From Bacillus sp. RO1 (lineage in GTDB: Bacteria; Bacillota; Bacilli; Bacillales; Bacillaceae_I), in the NCBI RefSeq assembly GCF_012524115.1, contig NZ_JAAZWB010000046.1:1-64000 (forward strand): 64,000 nucleotides of DNA, read 5' to 3'. The notes under the pieces are model-generated. The model did no database searches. It had not been told where the DNA came from and saw nothing but the letters and a program-made list of their open reading frames with translations. A program made the position numbers and the translations under genes. Of the stretch, positions 8,931 through 17,631 are shown piece after piece; the stretch's first letter is position 1; the number at the start of each line of letters is the position of its first letter.

Positions 8931-9836
8931 TTAACTGACCGTATTTCTTAGCGTACCAATTTTCTCTATACACACTTCTACTAAGTCTCCCCCGGTTAAA
9001 AAACGTGGTGGATCAAATCCTTTACCAACCCCAGCAGGAGTTCCGGTCGCGATAATATCTCCCGGCTCTAAGGTCATCCCTTTAGAAATAGTTGCTATTA
9101 TTTCCGGGATGGAAAAAATCATTTGGTCCGTGGAAGCAAGTTGACGGACTTCCCCATTCACCACAGTTTTTATCTTCAAACATTGTGGATCATCTATCAC
9201 CGATTTATGCACTATGACTGGTCCCATTGGGCATGTTCCATCTAAACTTTTACCAAGAAAGAATTGTTTATGACGTTTTTGCAAATCTCTAGCCGTAATA
9301 TCATTCACAATTGTGTAGCCAAAGATATAATCCATTGCATCTTCTTTACGTATAGCCTTTCCTGCTTTTCCGATTACTATTGCTAATTCCCCTTCATAGT
9401 CTAATTGCCCGGTTACCTCTTCGTGTAAAGGAATGATTTCTTCGTGGCCAATTACGGTAGTGGGAACTTTCGTAAATATCATAATATGTTCAGGAATATC
9501 CTCTTCGCTACCCATCTCCAGTACATGTTCACGGTAATTTTTCCCTACACAAAAAATGTTCTTTCGAGGCCTTCGGACCGGCGCATGAAGCCTGACCTCT
9601 TTCATAGGGATAAAATAGTCCTTAGAATTTCGTTGTGTGAACACCCAGTCTCTAAGGCTCGCAACATTGGCGACAAACTCTTCCCCAGCTTCTATCCCTT
9701 GCAATAGAGTGGATGGCCATATACTTTCTTCTCCTTTAGCTTCATGCGCTTTTTGAAGATCGATGACAAATAGTTGTGCTTCGTCGGTTAGTCCGATCTT
9801 AACTTTTCCGTTAATTTCCATCAATAATAAATGCAC
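8931..9836 (-). CDS. yisK: YisK-like fumarylacetoacetate hydrolase family protein
   Basis: It is a 301-residue member of the FAH family. B. subtilis YisK has been reported as an oxaloacetate decarboxylase. The C-terminal FAH domain shows the metal-ligand region QLDYEGELAIVIGK, then YTIVNDITARDLQKRHKQ and TGTPAGVG. I chose the GTG at 9836 because it gives a length like that of YisK and has AAGGATG 9 bp upstream. An in-frame ATG at 9848 is possible. The upstream extension to 9941 lacks family similarity and looks non-coding. It is divergent from the Spo0E-like gene. Confidence 0.85.
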   Translation of the reverse strand: MHLLLMEINGKVKIGLTDEAQLFVIDLQKAHEAKGEESIWPSTLLQGIEAGEEFVANVASLRDWVFTQRNSKDYFIPMKEVRLHAPVRRPRKNIFCVGKNYREHVLEMGSEEDIPEHIMIFTKVPTTVIGHEEIIPLHEEVTGQLDYEGELAIVIGKAGKAIRKEDAMDYIFGYTIVNDITARDLQKRHKQFFLGKSLDGTCPMGPVIVHKSVIDDPQCLKIKTVVNGEVRQLASTDQMIFSIPEIIATISKGMTLEPGDIIATGTPAGVGKGFDPPRFLTGGDLVEVCIEKIGTLRNTVS

Positions 9837-9995
9837 TTGTGGACTCATCCTTCCCTCTACAAACACAGTGATTATGTAGTAATTTGTTATATTATGACTT
9901 GTTTTATCGAAGTGCTTTTTTTCTTGTTTGAGCCGTGCCATAATAGGGACAACCGCTTGCGTAACTTAATCTTATTATAAATGGAGTAGAAGCAA

Positions 9996-10175
9996 ATGTT
10001 AGCCTTAAAAATTGAATTAAAACGACAGCAAATGATTCATTGCGCAAAAGAATACGGATTCACTGCTTCTCAAACAGTGAAATGCAGCCAAGAACTCGAT
10101 GTACTACTAAATAAACAATCGCAACAGCAACTACGCTTATTGGAGAATCAAAATAAATATACGTTGGCACAATGA
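9996..10175 (+). CDS. yisI: Spo0E-like aspartyl-phosphate phosphatase (YisI type)
   Basis: This 59-residue protein has the Spo0E-family pattern: a first helix with IELKRQQM, then a turn and a second helix carrying SQELDVLLN (residues 31-39). SQELD is the signature involved in dephosphorylating Spo0A~P. GGAG lies 9 bp before the ATG. Position between yisK and the gerP operon matches B. subtilis yisI. A role in restraining entry into sporulation is inferred from the family. Confidence 0.85.
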   Translation: MLALKIELKRQQMIHCAKEYGFTASQTVKCSQELDVLLNKQSQQQLRLLENQNKYTLAQ

Positions 10176-10206
10176 AAAGATGTGAAGCCTATGCTCACAT
10201 CTTTTT
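10175..10206. terminator. Bidirectional terminator after the Spo0E-like gene
   Basis: AAAAGATGTGA (10175-10185) pairs with TCACATCTTTT (10195-10205) across a 9-base loop, with T residues following. It overlaps both the yisI stop and the stop of the convergent DUF418 gene. Confidence 0.85.
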
Positions 10207-11370
10207 AAATTTTGGCCTAGTGCCGTAAGTACCCGCTCTCCATAACCACTCCATCGGACCGAAATAGAATTTGGCAGCCCAAACTCTGCTAATGATAATT
10301 TGGAAGATATAAATCCCAAGAACAAGCCATACCCCATAAAACGGAGTAAAGGAACCATAAAAGCCAAGTCCATAACTGTAAAATATAAGCGAGCAAACAA
10401 CGGACTGAAACAAATAGTTTGTTAAACTCATTTTTCCAACGTACTGAAAAGGGGACAATAATTTCATGCCGACCCCTGTTCTACTTGCCATAACGATAGA
10501 TAAAAAGTAGAAAAGTGCACTTGCAGGTCCACCTAACCCGTCCTGTAAGTATTCTGTTGTGTAATTTTGAGCAGTGTAATATGGTAGCAACTTAAATATA
10601 ACTGCCAAAACAAAGGTTGCAATCCAGAGTTTTTTCATCCATGAGAGGTTTTCCTCCACATTTTCCAACCATTTGGACTTTGCTGCTGCCGCTCCAAACA
10701 GGAACATCGGTAATACTGATAATACTATAAAGAAGAAGTTCGCAATATTAACGAAAGACCAATCGGCAATCCGTTGTTTCGTAATTTCCATAAATGTTCC
10801 ATTGGCATATACCTGTAAAGATTGGGCGGCATTTGCCTCAAATGTGGAATAGAGATCTGTATCCCCCATCGTTAAGGTTACTACTAGCATTAATAATGAC
10901 AACAGTACCGTCGGAATCACAATTAGAAGCAGACCCGTCCAAACCATCGCTTTAGATGACATTTTCCTCATTAACAATAAAAGAAAACCACATAAAGCGT
11001 AGGTAATAAGAATGTCACCATGCCAGATCAAAAACGCATGAATGATTCCTATCACCAATAATACGAACAATCTTCTTGAAAAATATTTCGGTACAGAGAG
11101 GTTTTTTTCTGCTACTCTCGATGTAAAAATAATAAAACCATACCCAAACAAAAATGAAAAGAGCGTATAAAAGCTTGCTTGGGCAATAATATCCACGCCA
11201 TTCATCACTAAAATGTCCCGTGTATCTGTCCAATATGTTTTTATGTTTACATATAGCATTGGAGCAAAAAATGAAGGCATGTTCACTAGAAAAATGCCTA
11301 ATATTGCAATTCCCCTTATAATATCTAATGCTACTATTCTCTCTTTTTCTTCTATGGGTGCCCCTTGCAT
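10195..11370 (-). CDS. DUF418 (YeiB/YxaH-like) integral membrane protein
   Basis: This 391-residue polytopic protein has about ten hydrophobic segments. The N-terminal RIVALDIIRGIAILGIFLVNM is typical of the DUF418 family, followed by a C-terminal DUF418 region with GPASALFYFLS and KMSLTNYLFQS. Family members are uncharacterised membrane proteins, possibly acyltransferase-like or transporters. It sits where B. subtilis has yisJ, so it is lineage-specific at this locus. It is divergent from gerPA. Confidence 0.8.
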   Translation of the reverse strand: MQGAPIEEKERIVALDIIRGIAILGIFLVNMPSFFAPMLYVNIKTYWTDTRDILVMNGVDIIAQASFYTLFSFLFGYGFIIFTSRVAEKNLSVPKYFSRRLFVLLVIGIIHAFLIWHGDILITYALCGFLLLLMRKMSSKAMVWTGLLLIVIPTVLLSLLMLVVTLTMGDTDLYSTFEANAAQSLQVYANGTFMEITKQRIADWSFVNIANFFFIVLSVLPMFLFGAAAAKSKWLENVEENLSWMKKLWIATFVLAVIFKLLPYYTAQNYTTEYLQDGLGGPASALFYFLSIVMASRTGVGMKLLSPFQYVGKMSLTNYLFQSVVCSLIFYSYGLGFYGSFTPFYGVWLVLGIYIFQIIISRVWAAKFYFGPMEWLWRAGTYGTRPKFKKM

Positions 11371-11474
11371 GTAGAATCCTCCCTTTTCGTTCTTTCTTTC
11401 ATAAAGAATATTATAGCTCTTTTTCCTTTATATTCCTATCACCAAATCCTCTTTTCCTTTTTCAGTTTCCACTC

Positions 11475-11501
11475 ACCATACAGGGCTAATGTCATAGGAT
11501 A
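11475..11501 (+). promoter_or_regulatory. Sigma-K promoter upstream of gerPA
   Basis: The -35 AC (11475-11476, context CACC) and the -10 CATAggaTA (11493-11501) are separated by exactly 16 bp. This is a perfect match to the sigma-K consensus AC-N16-CATANNNTA. gerP is known to be a late mother-cell operon in B. subtilis. Confidence 0.85.
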
Positions 11502-11533
11502 TACCATAAGCGCACAGAAAAGGAGTTAACGTT

Positions 11534-11755
11534 ATGCCAGCAATCGTCGGAGCTGTAAATGTTAACAGCATCGGTAACTCCGGGGTCTTTCATATCGGGG
11601 ATGTTTTTCAAATGTCCCCAGTCAGTTCCGCCAAAACATTTGCAGGAGCCGGAAGCTTCAACACCGGAGACAATATATCTGTAAGCAACACCAACAGCCA
11701 GACCAACACCTATGACCAAGATGTCAATGATCAGCCGGTGGCATTGAATATGTAA
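11534..11755 (+). CDS. gerPA: Spore germination protein GerPA
   Basis: This 73-residue protein of the GerPA/GerPF family is needed for coat permeability to germinants. It begins MPAIVGAVNVNSIGNSGVFHIGD and has the conserved KTFAGAGSFNTGD block. AAAAGGAG precedes the start. It is first of six co-oriented gerP genes in the same order as B. subtilis. The C-terminal family resemblance to gerPF indicates an old duplication. Confidence 0.93.
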   Translation: MPAIVGAVNVNSIGNSGVFHIGDVFQMSPVSSAKTFAGAGSFNTGDNISVSNTNSQTNTYDQDVNDQPVALNM

Positions 11756-11777
11756 ATCGAAATATGGAGGGACGCAC

Positions 11778-12029
11778 ATGGCTTCCAATTTTTTTATCAA
11801 TCAAAGTATTGTCATCCATCATTTAAAAATAGGAGGTATATCAAACTCCTCCGTTTTTCAAATCGGCAGCGCAGGAGTTATTAAATCATTATCTAACCTG
11901 TACAACACAGGAAATTTCACCGGACCAGCACCTGTCAGCAGTGCTGAAATAGCGCAGGAACAGGAACAGCAAAACGACATACCTCCGAGTGCTTTAGAAT
12001 TTCCTGTACCTTTAACAGGGTCAAGGTAA
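11778..12029 (+). CDS. gerPB: Spore germination protein GerPB
   Basis: This 83-residue protein starts MASNFFINQSIVIHHLKIGGISNSSVFQIGSAG. The ISNSSVFQIG core is shared with GerPD and GerPE. The centre is rich in Gln and Glu. It lies 22 bp after gerPA with TGGAGGG before the ATG, so it is cotranscribed. GerP proteins affect how small germinants pass the spore coat. Confidence 0.9.
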   Translation: MASNFFINQSIVIHHLKIGGISNSSVFQIGSAGVIKSLSNLYNTGNFTGPAPVSSAEIAQEQEQQNDIPPSALEFPVPLTGSR

Positions 12030-12047
12030 TGAATATTCTGGGCATTC

Positions 12048-12074
12048 ACCCATTTTCAATGTTTGCATAAAGTA
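12048..12074 (+). promoter_or_regulatory. Internal sigma-K promoter before gerPC
   Basis: AC (12048-12049, context CACC) and CATAaagTA (12066-12074) are separated by 16 bp. The layout is identical to that upstream of gerPA. It falls in the 98-bp gap between gerPB and gerPC. Confidence 0.78.
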
Positions 12075-12127
12075 TTATAGATGATTCTAATAGCACTTCA
12101 ACAGCAACCAATGAAAGGGGTGGTCGG

Positions 12128-12748
12128 ATGTATAATAATTATCAGTATTTTTATCAAACGCAGCTACAGATACAGCAACTACAACAAGTAGTGGAAAACC
12201 AGACGAAGCAAATTTCCACCCTCGAGGAACTGGTGAAACTTATGCAACAGGAAATCACCCAATTAAAAGAAAAGCCAAGTATGAATATTGAACGGATCGA
12301 GTATAAATTTGATCAGCTTAAGGTGGAAACATTAGAAGGCACACTTAATATCGGGTTGACACCTGGGTCACCAGGGGAAATTGAAGACTTTGTCGTAACC
12401 CAAAACAACTTGGAAGTGCCTGTACCACAACGAAATCAGAATTTAGCCAAAGGGATAGAAGCAGACCTGCGGGAATATCTCAATAAAAACGGAAAAGCAA
12501 AAATTGATCAGATAGCCAAACAGCAAGGAAGGACTCTTGAAAAACACTATCATGATTTCATGATCCAAGATGTAAACAATCAACTAGCTTCACGTGTAAA
12601 TCACACATTAAATGCGATTACCCCAGAAGCTGTCCAAAAAGGATACAATGATGAAAAAATCAAGGAAATAGCTGTCCAACAGCTTCAAGCTGATATGGAT
12701 AAAGCGTTTGCTGCCTTTATCCAAGCTCTTCCTAAAAAAAATAAATGA
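12128..12748 (+). CDS. gerPC: Spore germination protein GerPC
   Basis: It is a 206-residue protein with an N-terminal Tyr/Gln-rich segment and a coiled coil at about residues 10-50 (QLQQVVENQTKQISTLEELVKLMQQEITQL). A middle IERIEYKFDQLKVETLEGTLNIGLTP block is typical of GerPC. GGGGTGG precedes the ATG. It is the largest GerP protein and the only one with a long coiled coil. Known gerP mutants germinate slowly because nutrients cannot reach inner-membrane receptors. Confidence 0.9.
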   Translation: MYNNYQYFYQTQLQIQQLQQVVENQTKQISTLEELVKLMQQEITQLKEKPSMNIERIEYKFDQLKVETLEGTLNIGLTPGSPGEIEDFVVTQNNLEVPVPQRNQNLAKGIEADLREYLNKNGKAKIDQIAKQQGRTLEKHYHDFMIQDVNNQLASRVNHTLNAITPEAVQKGYNDEKIKEIAVQQLQADMDKAFAAFIQALPKKNK

Positions 12749-12761
12749 GTGGTGTTCATAG

Positions 12762-12938
12762 ATGAATTTCCAAGTTTCAAATCATAATTTACAAGTAGAT
12801 AAAATTGATATTCTTGGAGTATCTTCCTCTTCTATCTTCCTAGTGGGGGATACTCAGAATATATGCCTGACCTCTTATTTTGACACTCCCCCTGAGGCAT
12901 TGGTAATCGGGCCATTTGTACCGCTTACCACGGAATAA
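12762..12938 (+). CDS. gerPD: Spore germination protein GerPD
   Basis: It is a 58-residue protein read from ATG 12762 to TAA 12936-12938. It begins MNFQVSNHNLQVDKIDILG and contains GVSSSSIFLVGD, the core shared with GerPB and GerPE, followed by FDTPPEALVIGPFVPL, typical of GerPD. It starts 13 bp after gerPC and ends 3 bp before gerPE. Its small size makes it easy to miss. Confidence 0.92.
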   Translation: MNFQVSNHNLQVDKIDILGVSSSSIFLVGDTQNICLTSYFDTPPEALVIGPFVPLTTE

Positions 12939-12941
12939 GCC

Positions 12942-13358
12942 ATGCGCATTTCTAGAGTGAACGATATTAACTTGCATTCCTTGTCTTTCAGCTCCTATTT
13001 CCACATTGGGGATTCGTATTATATAAATGCCAAATCAAGAGCTCTCGCTGTGAAAAGAGAGTTTCCTCGTTTTTATGGTAATGAGGGGAATTTTTCTGAG
13101 TATCCGATATTTTCCATGCAATCCCCGACTCCTGTTATAACGGAGCGTGTGAACATGGCGGTGAATAATGTCAACCCCAATATTTGCGTCAATTCCATTA
13201 AGATAAAAGGGGTTTCTTCTTCCTCTGTCTTACAAATAGGCTCATCCCAGACGGTATGTGCGGAATCAAGAGTAAAGCATATTAGACAGTTGTTAAGTCC
13301 GGAAATTCATAAAGCTGCAGGATTACCAGACACTAAAATAAAGAATGAGGATGAATAA
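12942..13358 (+). CDS. gerPE: Spore germination protein GerPE
   Basis: It is a 138-residue protein that appears to contain two copies of the GerP core. The first is SLSFSSYFHIGDSYYINAKSRALAV (about residues 10-35); the second is GVSSSSVLQIGSSQTVCAESR (about residues 83-103). It follows gerPD after 3 bp. The C-terminus is short and charged. It lies in the expected gerP order. Confidence 0.88.
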   Translation: MRISRVNDINLHSLSFSSYFHIGDSYYINAKSRALAVKREFPRFYGNEGNFSEYPIFSMQSPTPVITERVNMAVNNVNPNICVNSIKIKGVSSSSVLQIGSSQTVCAESRVKHIRQLLSPEIHKAAGLPDTKIKNEDE

Positions 13359-13373
13359 ATGCACAGTAGCATC

Positions 13374-13400
13374 ACCTTTTAGGTCAGTGTTCATATAGTA
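13374..13400 (+). promoter_or_regulatory. Internal sigma-K promoter before gerPF
   Basis: AC (13374-13375, context CACC) and CATAtagTA (13392-13400) are separated by 16 bp. It lies in the 120-bp gap between gerPE and gerPF, about 80 bp upstream of the gerPF start. Confidence 0.8.
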
Positions 13401-13478
13401 TAAGTATCATAAAAACATGGGTAGGTTCATTGTTCAAGCGGAAGAATAGAAGAGTGTGCAAACCTAAAAACAAAAAGG

Positions 13479-13706
13479 ATGTTCTACATGCCAGCTATCG
13501 TAGGTCCGGTTGCCATCAACAGCGTAGGTGGAGGCGTCGTCAATTTTGGAGATTCCTTCTACATCTCTCCCAAATCCGCCTCCAAAACCTCATCAGGATC
13601 CGGTGGATTTAACACCGGAAACTTCGTCATCACCAACAACGGTCTATCCGCCACCAACACCATCGACCCTGACTTCAATGACCAGGATATTGTGGCGAAT
13701 AACTAA
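13479..13706 (+). CDS. gerPF: Spore germination protein GerPF
   Basis: This 75-residue GerPA/GerPF-family protein starts MPAIVGPVAINSVGGGVVNFGD and contains KTSSGSGGFNTGNFVITNNGLSATN. AAAAGGATG precedes the ATG. The 120-bp gap and its own sigma-K promoter allow expression apart from gerPA-PE. Confidence 0.93.
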   Translation: MFYMPAIVGPVAINSVGGGVVNFGDSFYISPKSASKTSSGSGGFNTGNFVITNNGLSATNTIDPDFNDQDIVANN

Positions 13707-13736
13707 AGGGCAAAAGTCGAAAGAAAAGAAGAAATA

Positions 13737-13751
13737 AGGGGTCAGACCCCT
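13737..13751. repeat. AGGGGTCAGACCCCT palindrome
   Basis: A 7-bp perfect inverted repeat with a one-base centre lies 30 bp after gerPF. It resembles short REP-like palindromes seen between bacterial genes. A terminator role is possible but there is no T run. Confidence 0.5.
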
Positions 13752-13784
13752 CTAGGACTTTCCCCTTCAACCCCGAAATACCAC

Positions 13785-13817
13785 AAAATCCGTGCCAAGG
13801 CAAGTGGCACGGATTTT
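13785..13817. terminator. Terminator between gerPF and yisB
   Basis: A 13-bp perfect stem (13785-13797 with 13805-13817) closes a 7-base loop. It is bounded by A-rich sequence on one side and GGTTTTT on the other, so it can act for both convergent units. Confidence 0.85.
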
Positions 13818-13822
13818 GGTTT

Positions 13823-14131
13823 TTAACGTTTTTGTTTTCGTTCGTTTGATTTTTTGGTTAGTGGTATTTTGGATGATGGCTGTTTTTGGATCCATTTGAT
13901 GAAGGATGCTATCTTTGGGTCATCTTTTAGAAGAAGAACGGTATTCATCCGGATAGCAAGCTCTTCGTTCGTATATAGGGCATGTATTTGTTTATGACAT
14001 GGAATACAAAGATTTGCCGTGGGTAGGAAGGTCCCCCCCATTTCCTTAGGGGTAAGGTGATGGACCGTTATTTCCACCTCTTCTCTTTCACAAAGCTCAC
14101 AAGTACCAATGTCCCATTTTTTCTTACCCAT
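13823..14131 (-). CDS. yisB: HNH endonuclease family protein YisB
   Basis: This 102-residue protein has an HNH fold with a zinc site: CELC near residue 11, VHHLTPKEMGG near residue 23, then LCIPCHKQIH. The paired CxxC motifs and the HH...H arrangement are typical of small HNH nucleases. The C-terminus is Lys/Arg-rich. It sits between gerPF and sbcC as in B. subtilis. Its substrate is unknown; a repair role with SbcCD is only a neighbourhood inference. Confidence 0.85.
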   Translation of the reverse strand: MGKKKWDIGTCELCEREEVEITVHHLTPKEMGGTFLPTANLCIPCHKQIHALYTNEELAIRMNTVLLLKDDPKIASFIKWIQKQPSSKIPLTKKSNERKQKR

Positions 14132-14205
14132 GACAGTCTACTCCTCCATCATTCAGATTCAACATCCTGACACCTTCCACCTTTCTTCCAATACCAATTC
14201 AAACA

Positions 14206-17200
14206 TCATAAGTTTTCCAATGTCACAACAGAACCGTTGCCAGAAGACTTTGCAGGGGTAACCACCAGTCGTCTAGGCAAACGTGCCCGTAGCTCTTGTA
14301 CGTGGGAGATAACCCCAACTGCAAGGTGGTCGGATTGAAGTTTTTCCAATGCTGTGACTACCGCATCCAAAAGCTCTGCATCAAGCGTCCCAAAGCCCTC
14401 ATCAAGGAAGAAAAACTGCAGTGGATATTCTCCTCTTAACTGAATTTGAGCGGAAAGGGACAATGCAAGTGCCAAGGATGTAAGGAATGTTTCACCACCA
14501 GATAGAGTGGAGACAGGTCTCCGTACGCCACCATTAGCATCGTCACGAATAATGAAGCCTCCATTTGAATCCATTTCCAGGGCATATCTCTGGCGGGTAA
14601 GCTGTCCCAATCTTTCTGAAGCATCCCTGCTTATTTGCAGCAATTGCTCTTCCGCCAAGTATTCAACAAAACTGTTTCCTTTAAAGACACTCTGAAGCTT
14701 TTGATATGCTTGCGTCTCTTCCGTTAGCTTTTTCTTCTTTTCCTCGAGAATCCTAAACCGTTCATTACGCTCCTTTAGAGAAAGGAGATTTTGTTGAAGA
14801 GCACTCTTTCTTTCTATCTCATCACGCAATTCCTTGCGAGCAAACTGTAGTTGTTCTCTGAATTTCTCCCATTCGTCTTCTTCTAAAATGTCTGTACCAA
14901 TCAATACATTTAAACGGGAAAGGTCCTTTTCAACAGCCTTTCTTTCTTCCCAGTACTGTTCTATTTGCTCTTTCCATACAACTTTTGATTCTATATGAAC
15001 AATCGATCTCTCTACTTCATCGGTGGCTGTGAACACGGACTTGTCAAGTTCATGCTTCCATTTTTCTTGAATGAAAGCAAGACGGGACTCCGATTCCCGT
15101 ACCATCTGTTCACTCTGTGAAGCAGCTTTTTCTTTTTCTTGAGCATGCTGCTGGGATTCTATCCATTGTTGGTAGTTTTCCCTTTCCTTCTTATTTAAAC
15201 TTTCCACTTCATACTCAACACGCTTCAGCTCATCCTGGATATTATTCTCTCCAGCGATGGACTTTATTTCTTCTTGTGTATCTTTCATACGATTCAGAAC
15301 CTGTTCTAACTGCAGTTCCTCTTGGTAAATGTTTTTTTCAATCTCTCGCTTCTTTTCTTGTGTTACTTTTAATTCTTTCTCTTTTGATTCAATAAAATCC
15401 ACACTTGTATTTATTCTTTCCTGCAGGTCTATTCGGTGTTTTTCATTTTCTTTGGCAGCTTGGAAGGTGGTTTCGATTTCTTCAAAAGTTTCTTCTACGA
15501 AATCTCTCTCCCACTTGCTTTTCTTTTCTAATAAATCCTTTTGCGTTTCTTCTTGACGCTTCTTCCATTCATCACGCTGTTCCATATAGCTAGAAGCAAG
15601 CTTTTCTGTTTCCTTGAAAGTCCCTGTCCACTTTTGGAGGTAATTGTCCACCTTCTCTTTCTTTTGTTGCAATTGAATGAGGTCTTGAATTAACGCCTTT
15701 TGTTCTGTTGATATTCTATGGTATTTTTCAGCAATCAGACCTGCTGTGTCCTTTGACTCGTTCCATTCCCTGTCCCACAGGTCCCACTTTTCAGACGATT
15801 CCTTTGGCGAGGGCAAGCCTTTTTCCCCTTCAAGGTCTCGATGAAGCTCGGAAGCTATTTGCTCTAATTTAAGCTTAATCTTCAAATTTTCCTGTTTTTG
15901 AAACGAAATTGCAGAAGGAAGTTTTCCTATACCGTTTTCCTCTTTGCTGCTTGCAACTTCCCTATGAGCTTGATGAGAAGCTAGACCGGGATGAACTGTG
16001 GAACCACAAACGGGGCATGCGTCTCCTTCTTCAAGAGATTTGGCCAACTCCAATGCCAATTGATGGATTTTAATATCATCCGCAAGCTTTTGTTCCGCCT
16101 CTAAGAACTGTTCTAGCTGTCGTTCAAGCCAATCAAGCTGTTGTGCCATTTTTGATGCTTGATCATAGTGCTTTTCTGTACTTTGGAAAATTTCTAAAAG
16201 GGATTCTTTTCCCTTATTTAGATTCGCTTCTGCTTTTTGGTTGTCAGCCTGGAAGGTAGAAATTTTGTTTTGTAAGGAGTCTACTTCTGCTCCATTTTCC
16301 TTCATTTTTTTCTCAATGAGCAGTATCTCTTGTTTCTTGTCAAATGCTTTCTGAAGTAATTCTAGACGTGCAGGTGCAAACGCAAGGGAGCCAAGCTCAT
16401 CTTTTAATGTCTTTTGCTTGTTTACTGCCTTGGTATACAATTCCTTAGCTTTTTCTTCCTGGTTGTGTAATTTAGAAAATACTTCTTTATTAGAATCCAA
16501 AGAACGTTTCAGTTCTTCCATTTTGGGGTGATGTGAAGTCAATCCTTCCTCAAGGTTTCTCGCACGTTCTAATTTTTCTTTCCTTGCGAGCAGCACAGGT
16601 AATTCTGATTCTTTCTTCACTCTAGTTGCTTCATACGTACTCAAGGCTTTATTCAACGCTTCTATTGCAGATTCATTGGCTGTTTGGTCGAGTTTATTTC
16701 TTTGTTTCCACTGTAATAAGGCTTTTTCTACCTCTTTCAGATCTACCAACAAAGATTTTAAGCTCTCTGCCTGTACCGCCAATGTATAGGAAGTTTCCAG
16801 CTTCTTTATTGAAGCCTCTTGCAAAAGGAAAGATTGAAGCTTTTTTTCCACCTGTGCCTTTTCAAGCTGCCTTTCCCACTGCTTCTTTTTTTGCTCAAAA
16901 GCATGTTCCATCTCTTGAAGTGCTTTTTCTGAACTTTTAACGAGAGTCTCTACTTCCTTGAACGCTTTTTCTGCTTCTTGTACCGCCTCATCAGAAGCTT
17001 CGCCCAACCCTAATTGCTCAGCGTGTATTTCTCCTAACAGTCTTGTTTTTTCTTGCAGCTCTTCTTTTATTTTTCGTGAAAGCTGGTCGCCGTATTTTTC
17101 TAACTGGAAAAGGCGTTGCAGCATTTGTCTTCTGTCTGCACCTTTAAGCGACAGAAATTCGGCAAATTTACCTTGTGGCAACACAACGGCTCTGGTGAAG

Positions 17201-17631
17201 TCATCAATGGTCAGTCCAAGTATTTCTTGAATGGCCTGATTCACTTCACTTGCTTTATCCGCTATAACGATATGCTCGTCTTCCTTTACTTCCGTCAATC
17301 TTGATATTCCTGACTTAACACGGATGTCATCCGTCCTTTTAAAGGTACGTTCCACTTTAAAACGCTGCTTCCCCTTTGCATTTTCTAGTTCAAATAAAAA
17401 GGAAACCTCTAACTGATTTTCAGCATGATTCATAATTCCTTGCGTATTATTGGAGGCACGTTCTACTTTTCCGTACAGAGCAAGCGTCATCCCGTCCAGT
17501 ATGGAAGATTTTCCACTTCCGGTTGGTCCAAAAATTCCAAATACGCCACCCTCACAAAGCGATTCAAAGTCAATTACTTGTTTTTCACGGAAGCTGTGCA
17601 GCCCTGCGATCATCAATGTGATTGGTTTCAT
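14206..17631 (-). CDS. sbcC: Exonuclease SbcC, ATPase subunit
   Basis: This 1141-residue SMC-like ATPase pairs with SbcD to cut DNA ends and hairpins. The N-terminal Walker A is GIFGPTGSGKSSILDG near residue 34. Two long coiled coils flank a zinc hook CPVC near residue 538. The C-terminal ABC signature is TLSGGETFLTSLALALSLS and the Walker B is FFFLDEGFGTLD. The start overlaps the sbcD stop by 4 bp (ATGA). Length is normal for Bacillus SbcC. Confidence 0.95.
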   Translation of the reverse strand: MKPITLMIAGLHSFREKQVIDFESLCEGGVFGIFGPTGSGKSSILDGMTLALYGKVERASNNTQGIMNHAENQLEVSFLFELENAKGKQRFKVERTFKRTDDIRVKSGISRLTEVKEDEHIVIADKASEVNQAIQEILGLTIDDFTRAVVLPQGKFAEFLSLKGADRRQMLQRLFQLEKYGDQLSRKIKEELQEKTRLLGEIHAEQLGLGEASDEAVQEAEKAFKEVETLVKSSEKALQEMEHAFEQKKKQWERQLEKAQVEKKLQSFLLQEASIKKLETSYTLAVQAESLKSLLVDLKEVEKALLQWKQRNKLDQTANESAIEALNKALSTYEATRVKKESELPVLLARKEKLERARNLEEGLTSHHPKMEELKRSLDSNKEVFSKLHNQEEKAKELYTKAVNKQKTLKDELGSLAFAPARLELLQKAFDKKQEILLIEKKMKENGAEVDSLQNKISTFQADNQKAEANLNKGKESLLEIFQSTEKHYDQASKMAQQLDWLERQLEQFLEAEQKLADDIKIHQLALELAKSLEEGDACPVCGSTVHPGLASHQAHREVASSKEENGIGKLPSAISFQKQENLKIKLKLEQIASELHRDLEGEKGLPSPKESSEKWDLWDREWNESKDTAGLIAEKYHRISTEQKALIQDLIQLQQKKEKVDNYLQKWTGTFKETEKLASSYMEQRDEWKKRQEETQKDLLEKKSKWERDFVEETFEEIETTFQAAKENEKHRIDLQERINTSVDFIESKEKELKVTQEKKREIEKNIYQEELQLEQVLNRMKDTQEEIKSIAGENNIQDELKRVEYEVESLNKKERENYQQWIESQQHAQEKEKAASQSEQMVRESESRLAFIQEKWKHELDKSVFTATDEVERSIVHIESKVVWKEQIEQYWEERKAVEKDLSRLNVLIGTDILEEDEWEKFREQLQFARKELRDEIERKSALQQNLLSLKERNERFRILEEKKKKLTEETQAYQKLQSVFKGNSFVEYLAEEQLLQISRDASERLGQLTRQRYALEMDSNGGFIIRDDANGGVRRPVSTLSGGETFLTSLALALSLSAQIQLRGEYPLQFFFLDEGFGTLDAELLDAVVTALEKLQSDHLAVGVISHVQELRARLPRRLVVTPAKSSGNGSVVTLENL

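Noticed and set aside
9837-9941. N-terminal extension of yisK
   Set aside because: The 35 extra residues have no family similarity and the region is AT-rich promoter-like DNA. The shorter form has the usual length.
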